In this document: in pieces, positions 7,526-15,346 of the stretch
Position numbering within the stretch: the first letter of the stretch is position 1
How the letters are laid out: each line of letters starts with the position of its first letter
NCBI GenBank assembly: GCA_020723385.1
Contig: DYIZ01000053.1
Coordinates: 2,647 to 37,230 of the forward strand
Direction: 5' to 3'
Origin: Candidatus Aquidulcis sp.
GTDB taxonomy: Bacteria > Chloroflexota > Anaerolineae > Anaerolineales > UBA4823
Length of the DNA: 34,584 nt
Notes under the pieces: model-generated
Told to the model about the DNA's origin: nothing
Database searches by the model: none
The model's input: the letters and a program-made list of their open reading frames with translations, nothing else
Position numbers and translations under genes: made by a program

Positions 7526-8509
7526 ATGTTGTCGCAAAATACACTTCCAAAAACCGTCAATTCGACCTGGCTGCAAACCCTGCTGGGCATGGCACAAGAA
7601 TCCAATCCAACCCATAATCGTTTAGCGCCGTGGGTGGAACACTGCGCTCACCCGAGGATGGATGAAGCCTACAGCCAATGCGAAAGAATCACCGCCGCTC
7701 ACAGCCGTTCTTTCCACATGGCGTCCGCTCTACTGCCGACAGGTAAACGCCGCCCGATGCGTGCGCTGTATGCCTTCTGCCGGCTGACGGATGACATCGC
7801 CGATAGCGGTCTCGCTAACCCGCAGGCACGGCTGGCTCAGATGCGGCAACGGATGCTTACCGACTCCCCCTCTCCCGAAGACCCGGTGGCGTTAGCCTGG
7901 GCGGATACACGCGCCCGTTTTCACATCCCTTTGCGCTATGCTGAACAGCTTATCGAGGGCGTCGAACGTGACTTGCGCCAAAATCGCTATGCCAGCTTCG
8001 ACGAGTTGGCCGTGTACTGCTATGGTGTCGCATCCACCGTAGGGCTTATGAGTATGCATATTGTGGGCTTCGACGGCCCCGAGGCTGTGCCTTATGCGGT
8101 CACACTGGGCGTAGCGCTCCAATTAACGAACATCCTGCGGGATGTCGGTGAAGACTGGCGCGGTGGGCGTTTTTATCTGCCCCTGGACGAGCTGGCAGCC
8201 TTTGGGCTGACCGAAGCCGACGTGGAGACAGGCCAGGTGGACGACCGCTGGCGGAGCTTCCTCCGCTTCCAGATTGCCCGCACCCGAAGTCTGTACGCCG
8301 AGGGATGGGATGGGATCGCCCGGCTGCACGCCGATGGGCGCTTCGCGGTCGCCGCAGCCGCACGGCTATACGAAGCCATCCTCGACGACATCGAAGCCCA
8401 CGATTATAATGTCTTCAACCGCCGGGCGCATGTGCCGGACAACCAGAAATTGCTGATGCTGTTCAAAATCTACTGGCAGACCAGGCAATTAAAAAGAACA
8501 ATCAAATAA
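7526..8509 (+). CDS. crtB: Phytoene synthase (squalene/phytoene synthase family)
   Basis: This 327-residue enzyme condenses two geranylgeranyl diphosphates to phytoene, the first committed carotenoid step. The two Asp-rich substrate/Mg motifs are DDIAD (89-93) and DVGED (206-210), the latter within NILRDVGEDWRGGRFYLP. Other family segments include HSRSFHMASALLP and YCYGVASTVGLM. The start at 7526 is set by a GAGG-type ribosome site seven bases upstream and by the promoter position. Its own strong promoter diverges from crtI-carH, so light control by CarH is likely. A 17-base gap leads to the next gene, probably in the same transcript. No lycopene cyclase is in the window, so the end product is unknown. 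Confidence 0.93.
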   Translation: MLSQNTLPKTVNSTWLQTLLGMAQESNPTHNRLAPWVEHCAHPRMDEAYSQCERITAAHSRSFHMASALLPTGKRRPMRALYAFCRLTDDIADSGLANPQARLAQMRQRMLTDSPSPEDPVALAWADTRARFHIPLRYAEQLIEGVERDLRQNRYASFDELAVYCYGVASTVGLMSMHIVGFDGPEAVPYAVTLGVALQLTNILRDVGEDWRGGRFYLPLDELAAFGLTEADVETGQVDDRWRSFLRFQIARTRSLYAEGWDGIARLHADGRFAVAAAARLYEAILDDIEAHDYNVFNRRAHVPDNQKLLMLFKIYWQTRQLKRTIK

Positions 8510-8526
8510 GAAGATCGGAGGTTGAT

Positions 8527-8910
8527 ATGTCTCCCCCATCTAAACCCGATTTCGACGCTGTTTATGCCCGTTTACGGGACATCCTGCGCGCCTGCGAGCG
8601 CGGCGGTTTGAAACCTCATTCGGATCAGTCCAGCGGCTATGAGTTGATTGGCCCGATGACCCCCACCAGTCGGGGCAAGGATGTTTGGTTTGGCGCGGTG
8701 CAAATCAAGAAAAATTACGTTTCGTACTACCTTATGCCGGTGTACGCCTTTCCTGACCTGCTGGCAGATATATCGCCGGCGCTCAAGAAACGGATGCAGG
8801 GTAAATCATGCTTCAATTTCACCCATTTGGATGAGCCGCTTTTCCAGGAGCTGGCTGCGCTCACCGAGCGTGGGTTCGAACGATACCGGCAGGCAGGAAT
8901 GGTGAAGTAA
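8527..8910 (+). CDS. Conserved hypothetical protein downstream of crtB
   Basis: This 127-residue soluble protein has no signal peptide or membrane helix. The central stretch (WFGAVQIKKNYVSYYLMPVY, then LKKRMQGKSCFNF) has the look of a conserved small alpha/beta family, perhaps distantly like the DUF1801/YdhG fold, but I cannot name it securely. A good GGAGG ribosome site lies six bases before the ATG, and the gene follows crtB by 17 bases, so it should be expressed with carotenoid synthesis. No catalytic motif is obvious. Confidence 0.8.
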   Translation: MSPPSKPDFDAVYARLRDILRACERGGLKPHSDQSSGYELIGPMTPTSRGKDVWFGAVQIKKNYVSYYLMPVYAFPDLLADISPALKKRMQGKSCFNFTHLDEPLFQELAALTERGFERYRQAGMVK

Positions 8911-8924
8911 AGAACGTAAATATG

Positions 8925-8954
8925 ATGACGGCTTTGTGTGAATTGAGATAAAAT
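8925..8954 (+). promoter_or_regulatory. Candidate promoter for the HD hydrolase, possibly giving a leaderless mRNA
   Basis: TAAAAT (8949-8954) lies six bases before the ATG at 8961, with ATGACG (8925-8930) 18 bases upstream as a weak -35. No ribosome site is present before the ATG. Transcription from this box would begin at or next to the start codon. Confidence 0.4.
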
Positions 8955-8960
8955 CCGATC

Positions 8961-9566
8961 ATGATGGCGGCTAAACCCGATTTCGAGACAGCAAAGAATT
9001 ATGCATTGCGGCGGTTAGACCAGGAGCTTTCTCCCCTGCTGACCTATCATTCGCTGGCGCACACTCGCGACGAAGTGGTTCTGGCCGCTGAACGCCTGGC
9101 CGCTCTGGAGGGTATCGCCAGCGAAGATTTGATGCTGCTCAGTACAGCGGCATATTTTCACGACATCGGGTTCACCATCCAACGGGAAAACCACGAGGCC
9201 GTGGGCATTCAGGTTGTCCAACAGGTTCTGCCGGGATTTGGCTATTCATCCCGGCAGATCCAAATTATCGGCGGCATGATTCAGGCCACCATTATCCCCC
9301 AAGCGCCGCACACGCTGATGGAAGAAATCATTGCCGACGCCGATCTCGATTCGCTTGGCCGGGAGGATTTCTGGCCCCGGAGCCTGGCGCTGCGCACCGA
9401 ATTGGCAAATTTTGGCGAGATGATCAGCGACCGCGCATGGTATGAACGGCAAATCCGGTTCATGAGCGGGTTGCAATATTTCACGGCCTCGGCGCGTGCC
9501 ATGCGCGAGGCGCAGAAGCAGGCCAACATTGCCTGGCTGGTCGAACGATTGGCGGCTGCAAGTTAA
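8961..9566 (+). CDS. HD-domain metal-dependent phosphohydrolase
   Basis: This 201-residue protein belongs to the HD superfamily, which hydrolyses phosphate monoesters or diesters, often nucleotides. The first metal-ligand region is YHSLAHT (His30/His34). The central HD pair is His67-Asp68 in AAYFHDIGF, followed by NHE (78-80). A distal Asp is in IADADLD (124-130). The layout is that of stand-alone HD proteins related to those acting on (p)ppGpp or nucleotides, but the substrate cannot be read. The start may be Met1 (8961) or Met2 (8964). No Shine-Dalgarno is seen, and a TAAAAT box lies six bases upstream. It converges with the small membrane-protein gene. Confidence 0.85.
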   Translation: MMAAKPDFETAKNYALRRLDQELSPLLTYHSLAHTRDEVVLAAERLAALEGIASEDLMLLSTAAYFHDIGFTIQRENHEAVGIQVVQQVLPGFGYSSRQIQIIGGMIQATIIPQAPHTLMEEIIADADLDSLGREDFWPRSLALRTELANFGEMISDRAWYERQIRFMSGLQYFTASARAMREAQKQANIAWLVERLAAAS

Positions 9567-9582
9567 CCCGTCGCCACAAAGC

Positions 9583-9783
9583 TCAACGCCGCAATCCAAC
9601 CAGAGTGGCCGCGCCGATCAAGCCCACGATGGACCCGGCCACCGTGGCGGTAAAGGCGAAGAAATTCAAGAAGATCGTCGATTCGATGAGCTGCATCACC
9701 ATCAGCAGCGGTAAAACGAAACCGACGGTTAGCAAACAAAAACCAACCAGGAGCATTCGCAGGGGGGGTGTAATCGTGACCAT
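9583..9783 (-). CDS. Small two-helix membrane protein
   Basis: This 66-residue protein is almost wholly hydrophobic, with two predicted membrane helices (about 10-30 and 38-62) and a short basic C-terminus, LRR. GAGG stands seven bases before the ATG. It lies 26 bases downstream of the DppC-like permease and is probably the last gene of that transport operon, where it could be an accessory subunit. No family is recognised. Its tidy position, ribosome site and composition favour a real gene. Confidence 0.65.
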   Translation of the reverse strand: MVTITPPLRMLLVGFCLLTVGFVLPLLMVMQLIESTIFLNFFAFTATVAGSIVGLIGAATLVGLRR

Positions 9784-9809
9784 ATTTGCCTCAAAGGTAA
9801 ATTCGTAAT

Positions 9810-11162
9810 CTAAATACCTCGCAATTTTGGGTTGAAGATTCGGTCGAGCGCGAAGCCCACCATGGCAAAAGCCAGGCCCGTCAGCATCAAAATGCTCGAA
9901 GGCTCTAAAACCCAGTAATACTGGCCCTGGAACAGAGCGCCATTGGAGCGCGCATCGTCAATGATTTTGCCCCAGGTGGGGATGACGGGGTCGCCCAACC
10001 CGAGCACGGCCAGCGTGGCCTCCAGGAAAACGAAGGTGGGGATGACGTTGACCAGGGCCGGGATCAAAACGGGTATGATACGGGGGATCAGGTAGGTGAA
10101 TACAATCCGGGTGTTGCTAGCGCCATAAGACCGGGCGGCCTCGATATAAGCCGATTCTTTCACCTGGAGGAAGATCGCCCGGTAGCCCTTGATGCCTGCA
10201 CCAAAGACACTCAACAGGATGCTGGCTCCCAGCATGATCCAGATACTGCGCGAATACAATGTGCCTACCATGATGAGGAGAGGCAGGAATGGCAGGATCA
10301 TATTGACTTCGGTAACGCGTTGGATCAGCCCATCCAGCCACCCGCCAAACCAAACCCCGAGCGCAGCGATCACCATCGTGGTCAGAGTTGTGCCCAGCGC
10401 AGCCAGCAGTCCAAAAGACAAGGCAATGGGTGTGCCCCACAGCAAAGCCACCGTCAAATCACGCCGCTTGTGATCGGTACCGGCAAGCCCATACACCTGC
10501 CCGTGCATGACGAACTTGGCATCCAAATCTGCCCCTTCCTCGAAGACTGTCACGTGCAACCGCAGCTCGTATCTCCCCTTGAGGGGTGCGGGCGTTTCAA
10601 GGAACGGATCGGCAAACAAGCCCTGCTCGGGCGGCTGATTCTCGAGGTTCTTCCTCAGGCGCGTATCCTGGGAGATACGATAAGTCTCGGGGGCCTGGAT
10701 CTTCAAATCTTTGAGGGGAATCTCCCGGTTGTCGGGCGTCACCCAGGTAGCAGTGACGAACGGCGTACCGGATTGATAGATCGGCGTCATGTGAAGGGTC
10801 AAAGCCTGAGGAAACGTATCGTAGAGATACTCAAAGGCAAAGGTGATATCAATTACAGATTTACCGGATGCGCCTGTTGTAACCACTTTGGTTACCTGAC
10901 CGTTGGCATTATCTGCGTCTTCCAGGGTGTTGAGGATAATCGTCTCGGTAAGTTTCGTCTTTCGGAAGAAATTGACCCACACGGGCTGGGCATTCTTCGG
11001 AACATCTTGCACTTCTTCTTCTCCGCCTCGCCAGATGCGGATCGCCTCACTGTAGGGAATCGTGATAATCGTATAAATCGAAATTCCCAACAGGAGTGCG
11101 ATAATGACCAAGCCGGCAACCGCAGAGGGATAGCGCCTGATTTCAAGAATTCGATATTTCAT
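9810..11162 (-). CDS. ABC importer permease, DppC-like, with large external insertion
   Basis: This 450-residue inner-membrane permease is of the dipeptide/oligopeptide type. The first helix is at 13-35. A transmembrane core follows from about 235, after GTDHKRRDL (228-236), which matches the family's GTDxxGRD segment. The EAA loop that contacts the ATPase is EAARSYGASNTRIVF (341-355). Unlike ordinary DppC (about 280-300 residues), about 185 residues (40-225) lie between helix 1 and the core, predicted outside and beta-rich. The start overlaps the stop of the preceding permease (ATGA), so both are made together. It probably works with the lipoprotein binding protein upstream. Confidence 0.9.
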   Translation of the reverse strand: MKYRILEIRRYPSAVAGLVIIALLLGISIYTIITIPYSEAIRIWRGGEEEVQDVPKNAQPVWVNFFRKTKLTETIILNTLEDADNANGQVTKVVTTGASGKSVIDITFAFEYLYDTFPQALTLHMTPIYQSGTPFVTATWVTPDNREIPLKDLKIQAPETYRISQDTRLRKNLENQPPEQGLFADPFLETPAPLKGRYELRLHVTVFEEGADLDAKFVMHGQVYGLAGTDHKRRDLTVALLWGTPIALSFGLLAALGTTLTTMVIAALGVWFGGWLDGLIQRVTEVNMILPFLPLLIMVGTLYSRSIWIMLGASILLSVFGAGIKGYRAIFLQVKESAYIEAARSYGASNTRIVFTYLIPRIIPVLIPALVNVIPTFVFLEATLAVLGLGDPVIPTWGKIIDDARSNGALFQGQYYWVLEPSSILMLTGLAFAMVGFALDRIFNPKLRGI

Positions 11163-12313
11163 ACTCGCCTTCCTTCACTACCGATTTTTACCCGGGGATC
11201 AACGAGCGTATAAATAAATTCGAGCAAGAACACTGTAATTGCCAACAGATAGGCGTAAATCACCGTTGAGCCGACGATGACGGGTGTGTCGAACAATCCA
11301 ATGGCCTGGAAAGTCAGCCGTCCAAGTCCCGGCCAGTTGAAAATCGTCTCCAGAACGATTGCGCCCTGCCACACGGTGATCAACGCCAGGGCGAAGTTGG
11401 TGATGATTACGGGCAACGTTGGGCGCAGAATATAGCGCCGCTCGATGTCCCGCGATGACAATCCCTTGGCCTTCGCCATATCCACGTAATCTTCGCTGGA
11501 GTAGATCAAGAAAAATGTGCGCCAGGCATACACATTGCCAAAGATGGTGCTGAGCAACAACGCAAAAACTGGCAGAACAAGATGCTGGCACAGGCTCAAA
11601 AAGTAGTTGATAGGGGTATCCGGCGGGGGTGCGGCGACCATGCCCCCATAGGGCAAAATGCCAAATTGCGCCGCGAAGATCAGAATTAAAAACAACCCAT
11701 AGAACCACCCTGGAGCTGAAGAAGTGGGCGACAACGTGATAATGACACGATCCCAGAAGCTGGCATACTTCCTGGAAAGCGCCAGGGCGAAGAAAATACT
11801 GAGAAAGAAATTCAAGAAATTTTCGGTTGCGAATAAAACCAGGGTGGACGGCAATCGCTCCAGGATGATCCGCCGCACCTGCCGGGAACCGCCATCGCTG
11901 TTCATGTAAAGGGCGCGTCCCAGGTTGAGGGAAAGCGCATTGGTGAGAAAACGCACACTGCGCACCATAAATGGCTGATCCAGCCCGGCGCGGTGTTCTG
12001 CCATGCGGGTTATATCGGCAATCCGTTGTGCGCGCACATCCGCGGCGAGGAGCTTGAAGGAAGGATCGTTCAGCACCTGGGTGGCAATTTGTTCCTGGAT
12101 TTGCCCGCGCTGAATTTGGTCAACGTATCCGCCCATATTGGCAACGAGGATAGTCAGGTAAACCCCTACGACAACCGTGAAGAAAAGCACTACGGCCTTG
12201 ATCCCCATAAATTTGATGACCCGAGAGATGGAACTCAGCACAGGGTTAACCCGAACAGACACTTCGGCTTTAACGTGAACCGGTATCGTTGAATCAGCCA
12301 TGGGATTACTCAC
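11159..12313 (-). CDS. ABC importer permease, DppB-like
   Basis: This permease of the peptide/nickel/oligosaccharide class has 384 residues from a GTG at 12313, or 380 from an ATG at 12301. Helix 1 is near 38-60. The EAA loop reads DYVDMAKAKGLSSRDIERRY, followed by conserved C-terminal helices ending in VDPRVKIG. The external loop after helix 1 is long (about 90 residues). Neither start has a strong ribosome site; the ATG at 12301 is slightly better placed after a GTGAG. It follows the binding-protein gene with a 93-base gap that contains a stable hairpin, a common way to lower permease expression relative to the binding protein. Confidence 0.9.
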   Translation of the reverse strand: MSNPMADSTIPVHVKAEVSVRVNPVLSSISRVIKFMGIKAVVLFFTVVVGVYLTILVANMGGYVDQIQRGQIQEQIATQVLNDPSFKLLAADVRAQRIADITRMAEHRAGLDQPFMVRSVRFLTNALSLNLGRALYMNSDGGSRQVRRIILERLPSTLVLFATENFLNFFLSIFFALALSRKYASFWDRVIITLSPTSSAPGWFYGLFLILIFAAQFGILPYGGMVAAPPPDTPINYFLSLCQHLVLPVFALLLSTIFGNVYAWRTFFLIYSSEDYVDMAKAKGLSSRDIERRYILRPTLPVIITNFALALITVWQGAIVLETIFNWPGLGRLTFQAIGLFDTPVIVGSTVIYAYLLAITVFLLEFIYTLVDPRVKIGSEGRRV

Positions 12314-12339
12314 TTTCCGTCAGGATTTTTGATTGGGCT

Positions 12340-12379
12340 GGAGGCGAAGCTTCGTTCGTGGGAACTGGGCTTCGCCTCC
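12340..12379. repeat. Intercistronic hairpin between binding protein and permease genes
   Basis: Perfect 11-bp arms (GGAGGCGAAGC at 12340-12350 and GCTTCGCCTCC at 12369-12379) enclose 18 bases. Outer GATTG/CAATC can extend the stem. No run of T follows on either strand, so it more likely stabilises the upstream mRNA than ends transcription. Confidence 0.65.
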
Positions 12380-12406
12380 ATGATCAATCATCTGCCGAGG
12401 TGGATA

Positions 12407-15025
12407 TTATTCGGAGATAAACTCCACAACCGCGAAGCTGGGAAGGCTGACTTTGAGTGAAACAACTGCCACCTCCATTTTGTTCGATCCAGCTTTGAGC
12501 AAAGCGGTTTGTTCTTTGGTGAGGGTGATGCGCCACAACCCATCTTCGACAGCCTCAGCCTCGCCAATGACCACCAGCTTGCTATCATTATCGAATAGCA
12601 GATACTTCACCTGCCCGATATCGGCCATCGGGTAAGGATTGCCTTCGAACGTCACTTCCACATCGAAAGTAACCTCATCACCAATTGCGATGCTGTTCGG
12701 GCCAGTCAGAGCAACTTCGGCAATTGGGGGTGTGCCAAAGTCAATCCATTTGTCGGCCAGATCGGCAAACTGCGGATTCGATTTGAGCAGCACAGTGCCC
12801 TCGATCGGGAAAACCTTGTCCATGTAGTACGGACCAGTCCCTACCCAGAAATGCCCATGGCGGCGGTACCATTCCTGCAGGTTGGCCCAACGGGTGGCAG
12901 CTTCCTCGGGAGTGACATACTGACCTAAAACCGAAGGATAGGGAATGTAGCTCTCACTTGCTGCTTGATCCATATATTTGGCTAAGATTTCCAGGCTTGG
13001 CCCGCCGATCATGTTGATCGAGTCGGTTTGTAAAATATCGGCCTTGCTTTGCGTGAACGCCAGCTCTGAGTTCGTTTCGGCCAGAATACCAGTTCCAATG
13101 GTGTGCCATGCGCCCTGACCAAATGCGTAGAAGGGGAACATCCACGTGGCGTAGTTATTGACCATTGCCTCAGCGTCGAGCGAGTAGGCGTCATCGTAAA
13201 TCTCGACGATCAACGGATTTTCCTGAACAATGCGGATACCCTTGAAGTGAGACTGGAACGACAGCAGGGCGGGGACCTGCGACTCATCGTAGAGCGCGCT
13301 GGCTTCCTTGGCAGGGTCCCAGTTAAGGATCCAGGCGAGCACAATATCGGCCAGCGAGAATTGACTGCCATCGTGCCATTGGACATCATACAGATCGGGC
13401 GGGAAGTAAACGACCATTTTAGTTCTGGCCGTCACAGTGTCGGTGGAGGTGTAGACCTCACCCACCGTGATAAAGCGCTGTTCGGCCGCGTCCCAATCAG
13501 CCCAGGCATCGGCAGGCACCTCGATCTCGGGTACAAATTCCAATTTCATCCAATCGTAGGTGCTGGCAATGGGCAATCCATCCACTGCGAAAACTTCCGC
13601 CCGCTCGATTCGCTCCGGCCAGTACAGACCGGTGTACGGATCTGCCAGGACAGCCTGGTCGCCGGTGGCCTTCATGATCATCTGGTCGAACACCTGGTTG
13701 CTGCCGCCGAGCGGGTTCCAGTTTTCGGTCAAGATGCTGGCATTGGCCAGGGTCATCGAACCGCCTTCCACACCATCTCGACGGATTGTGTAAGACCAGA
13801 GATCTGCACCCTGGATGCCGCCAGAGAGATCAGCCACGACTTTGACATCGGGCTTGAAGGGAGAGAAGCTCAACCCGTCCACCAGCCAGAAGCGAGCGCC
13901 TTCGAGCATAGACAATTCGAGCGCCCGCCGGAAAAGTTCATCGCGCTCTTCCAGAGTATCGAAGAGGTTGTTGCTCAACCGTGTGCAGATCTCATCGTAT
14001 TCCGCTGAAACCACATAAGACTGCCACAGAGGATTGGTCATGCCGCGATTGGTGTGATAGAACTCGAAATTGCTGCCCTGGTCACGCGTGATCTGGGTGG
14101 TAATCCAACCGCCGGTATAGAGATGCCATTGCCCGTCATTGGGGTTGCCTTGCCGCCAGATTGGCGCAGCTTCGGCCGCCGTTTTGTAGTTACGCGTGAC
14201 CGTGAAACCGATGGTTTCCAACTGATTGGAGATATAGTCGCCGATTTCGAGACGCTCGTCTTCGGTGCGGATGAGGAAGATTAGCTCGACCGGTTCATCG
14301 TTGAATTGCCATTTTCCATCGACCAGGGTAGCGCCAAGCTTTTGCATTTCCTCGGTGATGACGGCTTCGCCTTTCTCGGGATTGTAGGCGTAATAGGCTT
14401 CCAATTCGCGGGCTTTGTCAATATAGCGCGCGTAATCCGGGAATCCGCCCACAATGGGGAAAAGACGCGGCAATCCCAAACCGCCCATAATTTCTTCCGC
14501 GATGTAATTCCGGTCAATCATCCAGTTCATAGCTTCGCGGATCTTGGCAACCGAGAAGGGGTTGAGCTTGCCGGTGCCATCGAAGGTTGGCCCGACCGGG
14601 TTGAAAGACAATTCATCCGATGATCCGACGAAGGTGGTGTAGCCCAGGTCAGCGTTTGCCTGGACTGATGCGAACAATTCTGGATCATCCCACGAGAAAA
14701 CATGGGCATCCAGTTCGCCGGACTCGATGCGGGAGACACCCGCCTCACCTGATGGCTCTTCGACGATGACAATCGTATCCAGCCAACCGCCGCGGCGGGT
14801 AACCTGCTTTTCCGGCTCGGGAGTCGGTTCTTCGGTTGGGGCTGCCGCTTCGGCGGAGGGAGTCACCACAACGACTTTTTCGACAACCTGGGGGGTGCCC
14901 TGAACTTCCACAATCTCAGTAACCACCACAGTCTCGACGATTCTTTCAGGCTGGCAGGATGCCAGCAGCATACTGGCAATCATCACCAGCGACAGGAAAA
15001 TAAATAATTTATTGGTTTTCATCAT
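12407..15025 (-). CDS. ABC transporter substrate-binding lipoprotein (SBP family 5) with permuted lobe order
   Basis: This secreted lipoprotein binds peptides, sugars or a similar solute for the two adjacent permeases. Residue numbers count from the ATG at 15022; the ATG at 15025 is equally possible, with GAGGAG just upstream. The signal peptide ends at lipobox LASC (Cys23), followed by a Thr/Pro/Glu-rich linker to about residue 75. Residues 81-415 match the usual second half of family 5 proteins (IREAMNWMIDRNYIAEEI at 161-178). Residues 420-762 match the usual first half (VQWHDGSQFSLADIVLAW at 547-564; GTGPYYMDK at 728-736). A beta-sandwich domain ends the protein (765-871). Usual length is 500-600; this one has 871-872. 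No ATPase genes are nearby. Confidence 0.88.
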   Translation of the reverse strand: MMKTNKLFIFLSLVMIASMLLASCQPERIVETVVVTEIVEVQGTPQVVEKVVVVTPSAEAAAPTEEPTPEPEKQVTRRGGWLDTIVIVEEPSGEAGVSRIESGELDAHVFSWDDPELFASVQANADLGYTTFVGSSDELSFNPVGPTFDGTGKLNPFSVAKIREAMNWMIDRNYIAEEIMGGLGLPRLFPIVGGFPDYARYIDKARELEAYYAYNPEKGEAVITEEMQKLGATLVDGKWQFNDEPVELIFLIRTEDERLEIGDYISNQLETIGFTVTRNYKTAAEAAPIWRQGNPNDGQWHLYTGGWITTQITRDQGSNFEFYHTNRGMTNPLWQSYVVSAEYDEICTRLSNNLFDTLEERDELFRRALELSMLEGARFWLVDGLSFSPFKPDVKVVADLSGGIQGADLWSYTIRRDGVEGGSMTLANASILTENWNPLGGSNQVFDQMIMKATGDQAVLADPYTGLYWPERIERAEVFAVDGLPIASTYDWMKLEFVPEIEVPADAWADWDAAEQRFITVGEVYTSTDTVTARTKMVVYFPPDLYDVQWHDGSQFSLADIVLAWILNWDPAKEASALYDESQVPALLSFQSHFKGIRIVQENPLIVEIYDDAYSLDAEAMVNNYATWMFPFYAFGQGAWHTIGTGILAETNSELAFTQSKADILQTDSINMIGGPSLEILAKYMDQAASESYIPYPSVLGQYVTPEEAATRWANLQEWYRRHGHFWVGTGPYYMDKVFPIEGTVLLKSNPQFADLADKWIDFGTPPIAEVALTGPNSIAIGDEVTFDVEVTFEGNPYPMADIGQVKYLLFDNDSKLVVIGEAEAVEDGLWRITLTKEQTALLKAGSNKMEVAVVSLKVSLPSFAVVEFISE

Positions 15026-15047
15026 CTTCTCCTCATAATTTGTGGTT

Positions 15048-15066
15048 CTCCCGTTTTCAACGGGAG
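15048..15066. repeat. Hairpin just upstream of the binding-protein ribosome site
   Basis: Arms CTCCCGTT (15048-15055) and AACGGGAG (15059-15066) enclose a 3-base loop. It resembles the hairpins at 15130-15150 and 27490-27513, suggesting a small dispersed palindrome family. On the minus-strand mRNA it lies about a dozen bases before the Shine-Dalgarno. Confidence 0.7.
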
Positions 15067-15071
15067 GAATC

Positions 15072-15126
15072 CCCAGATTTGGGGTGTGTGGGAGTGCTAT
15101 GCACTCCCACACACCCCAAATCTGGG
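15072..15126. repeat. Perfect 26-bp inverted repeat with 3-base loop
   Basis: Positions 15072-15097 and 15101-15126 are exact reverse complements around TAT. It is GC/GT-rich and lacks a T-tract. Flanking bases continue the symmetry imperfectly (GGAAT on the left, ATTTCC on the right). It lies in the leader of the binding-protein gene, between two smaller hairpins. Longer in-frame starts for that gene would translate this palindrome and are unlikely. Confidence 0.9.
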
Positions 15127-15129
15127 ACA

Positions 15130-15150
15130 TTTCCCGCCGAGGACGGGAAA
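15130..15150. repeat. Third hairpin of the triple set
   Basis: TTTCCCG (15130-15136) pairs with CGGGAAA (15144-15150) around a 7-base loop. On the plus strand a T-rich stretch follows at 15155-15168, so it could act as a weak plus-strand terminator. On the minus strand it opens the folded leader of the binding-protein gene. Confidence 0.6.
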
Positions 15151-15289
15151 GCTCTATTTGTTTTTATTGAGTCTTCCATTTCCGGCGGGGGGAGCTTATA
15201 TTATTTTCAGGAAAGGCTTGTTATCGGCATCTTCAATAGGGACCTCACTTTCATTGGGTAAATTAGCCTAAAAACATAGATAATTGCTG

Positions 15290-15326
15290 AGCCGCCAGGC
15301 GTACGTTTTGTCGCAGCCTGGCGGCT
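15290..15326. repeat. 11-bp inverted repeat (palindromic element)
   Basis: AGCCGCCAGGC (15290-15300) and its complement GCCTGGCGGCT (15316-15326) flank a 15-base loop that contains TTTTG. It may be a REP-like element or a bidirectional stem. No T-tract follows the stem. Confidence 0.6.
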
Positions 15327-15346
15327 ACCCGGAGGGGAAATTTGCG

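Noticed and set aside
12340-12379. Hairpin as a Rho-independent terminator of the binding-protein gene
   Set aside because: No U-run follows on either strand, and the downstream permeases belong to the same system.
15026-15130. N-terminal extension of the binding protein to 15130
   Set aside because: It would translate the palindromes and put 35 residues before a perfect lipoprotein signal peptide; GAGGAG stands right before the ATG at 15025/15022.
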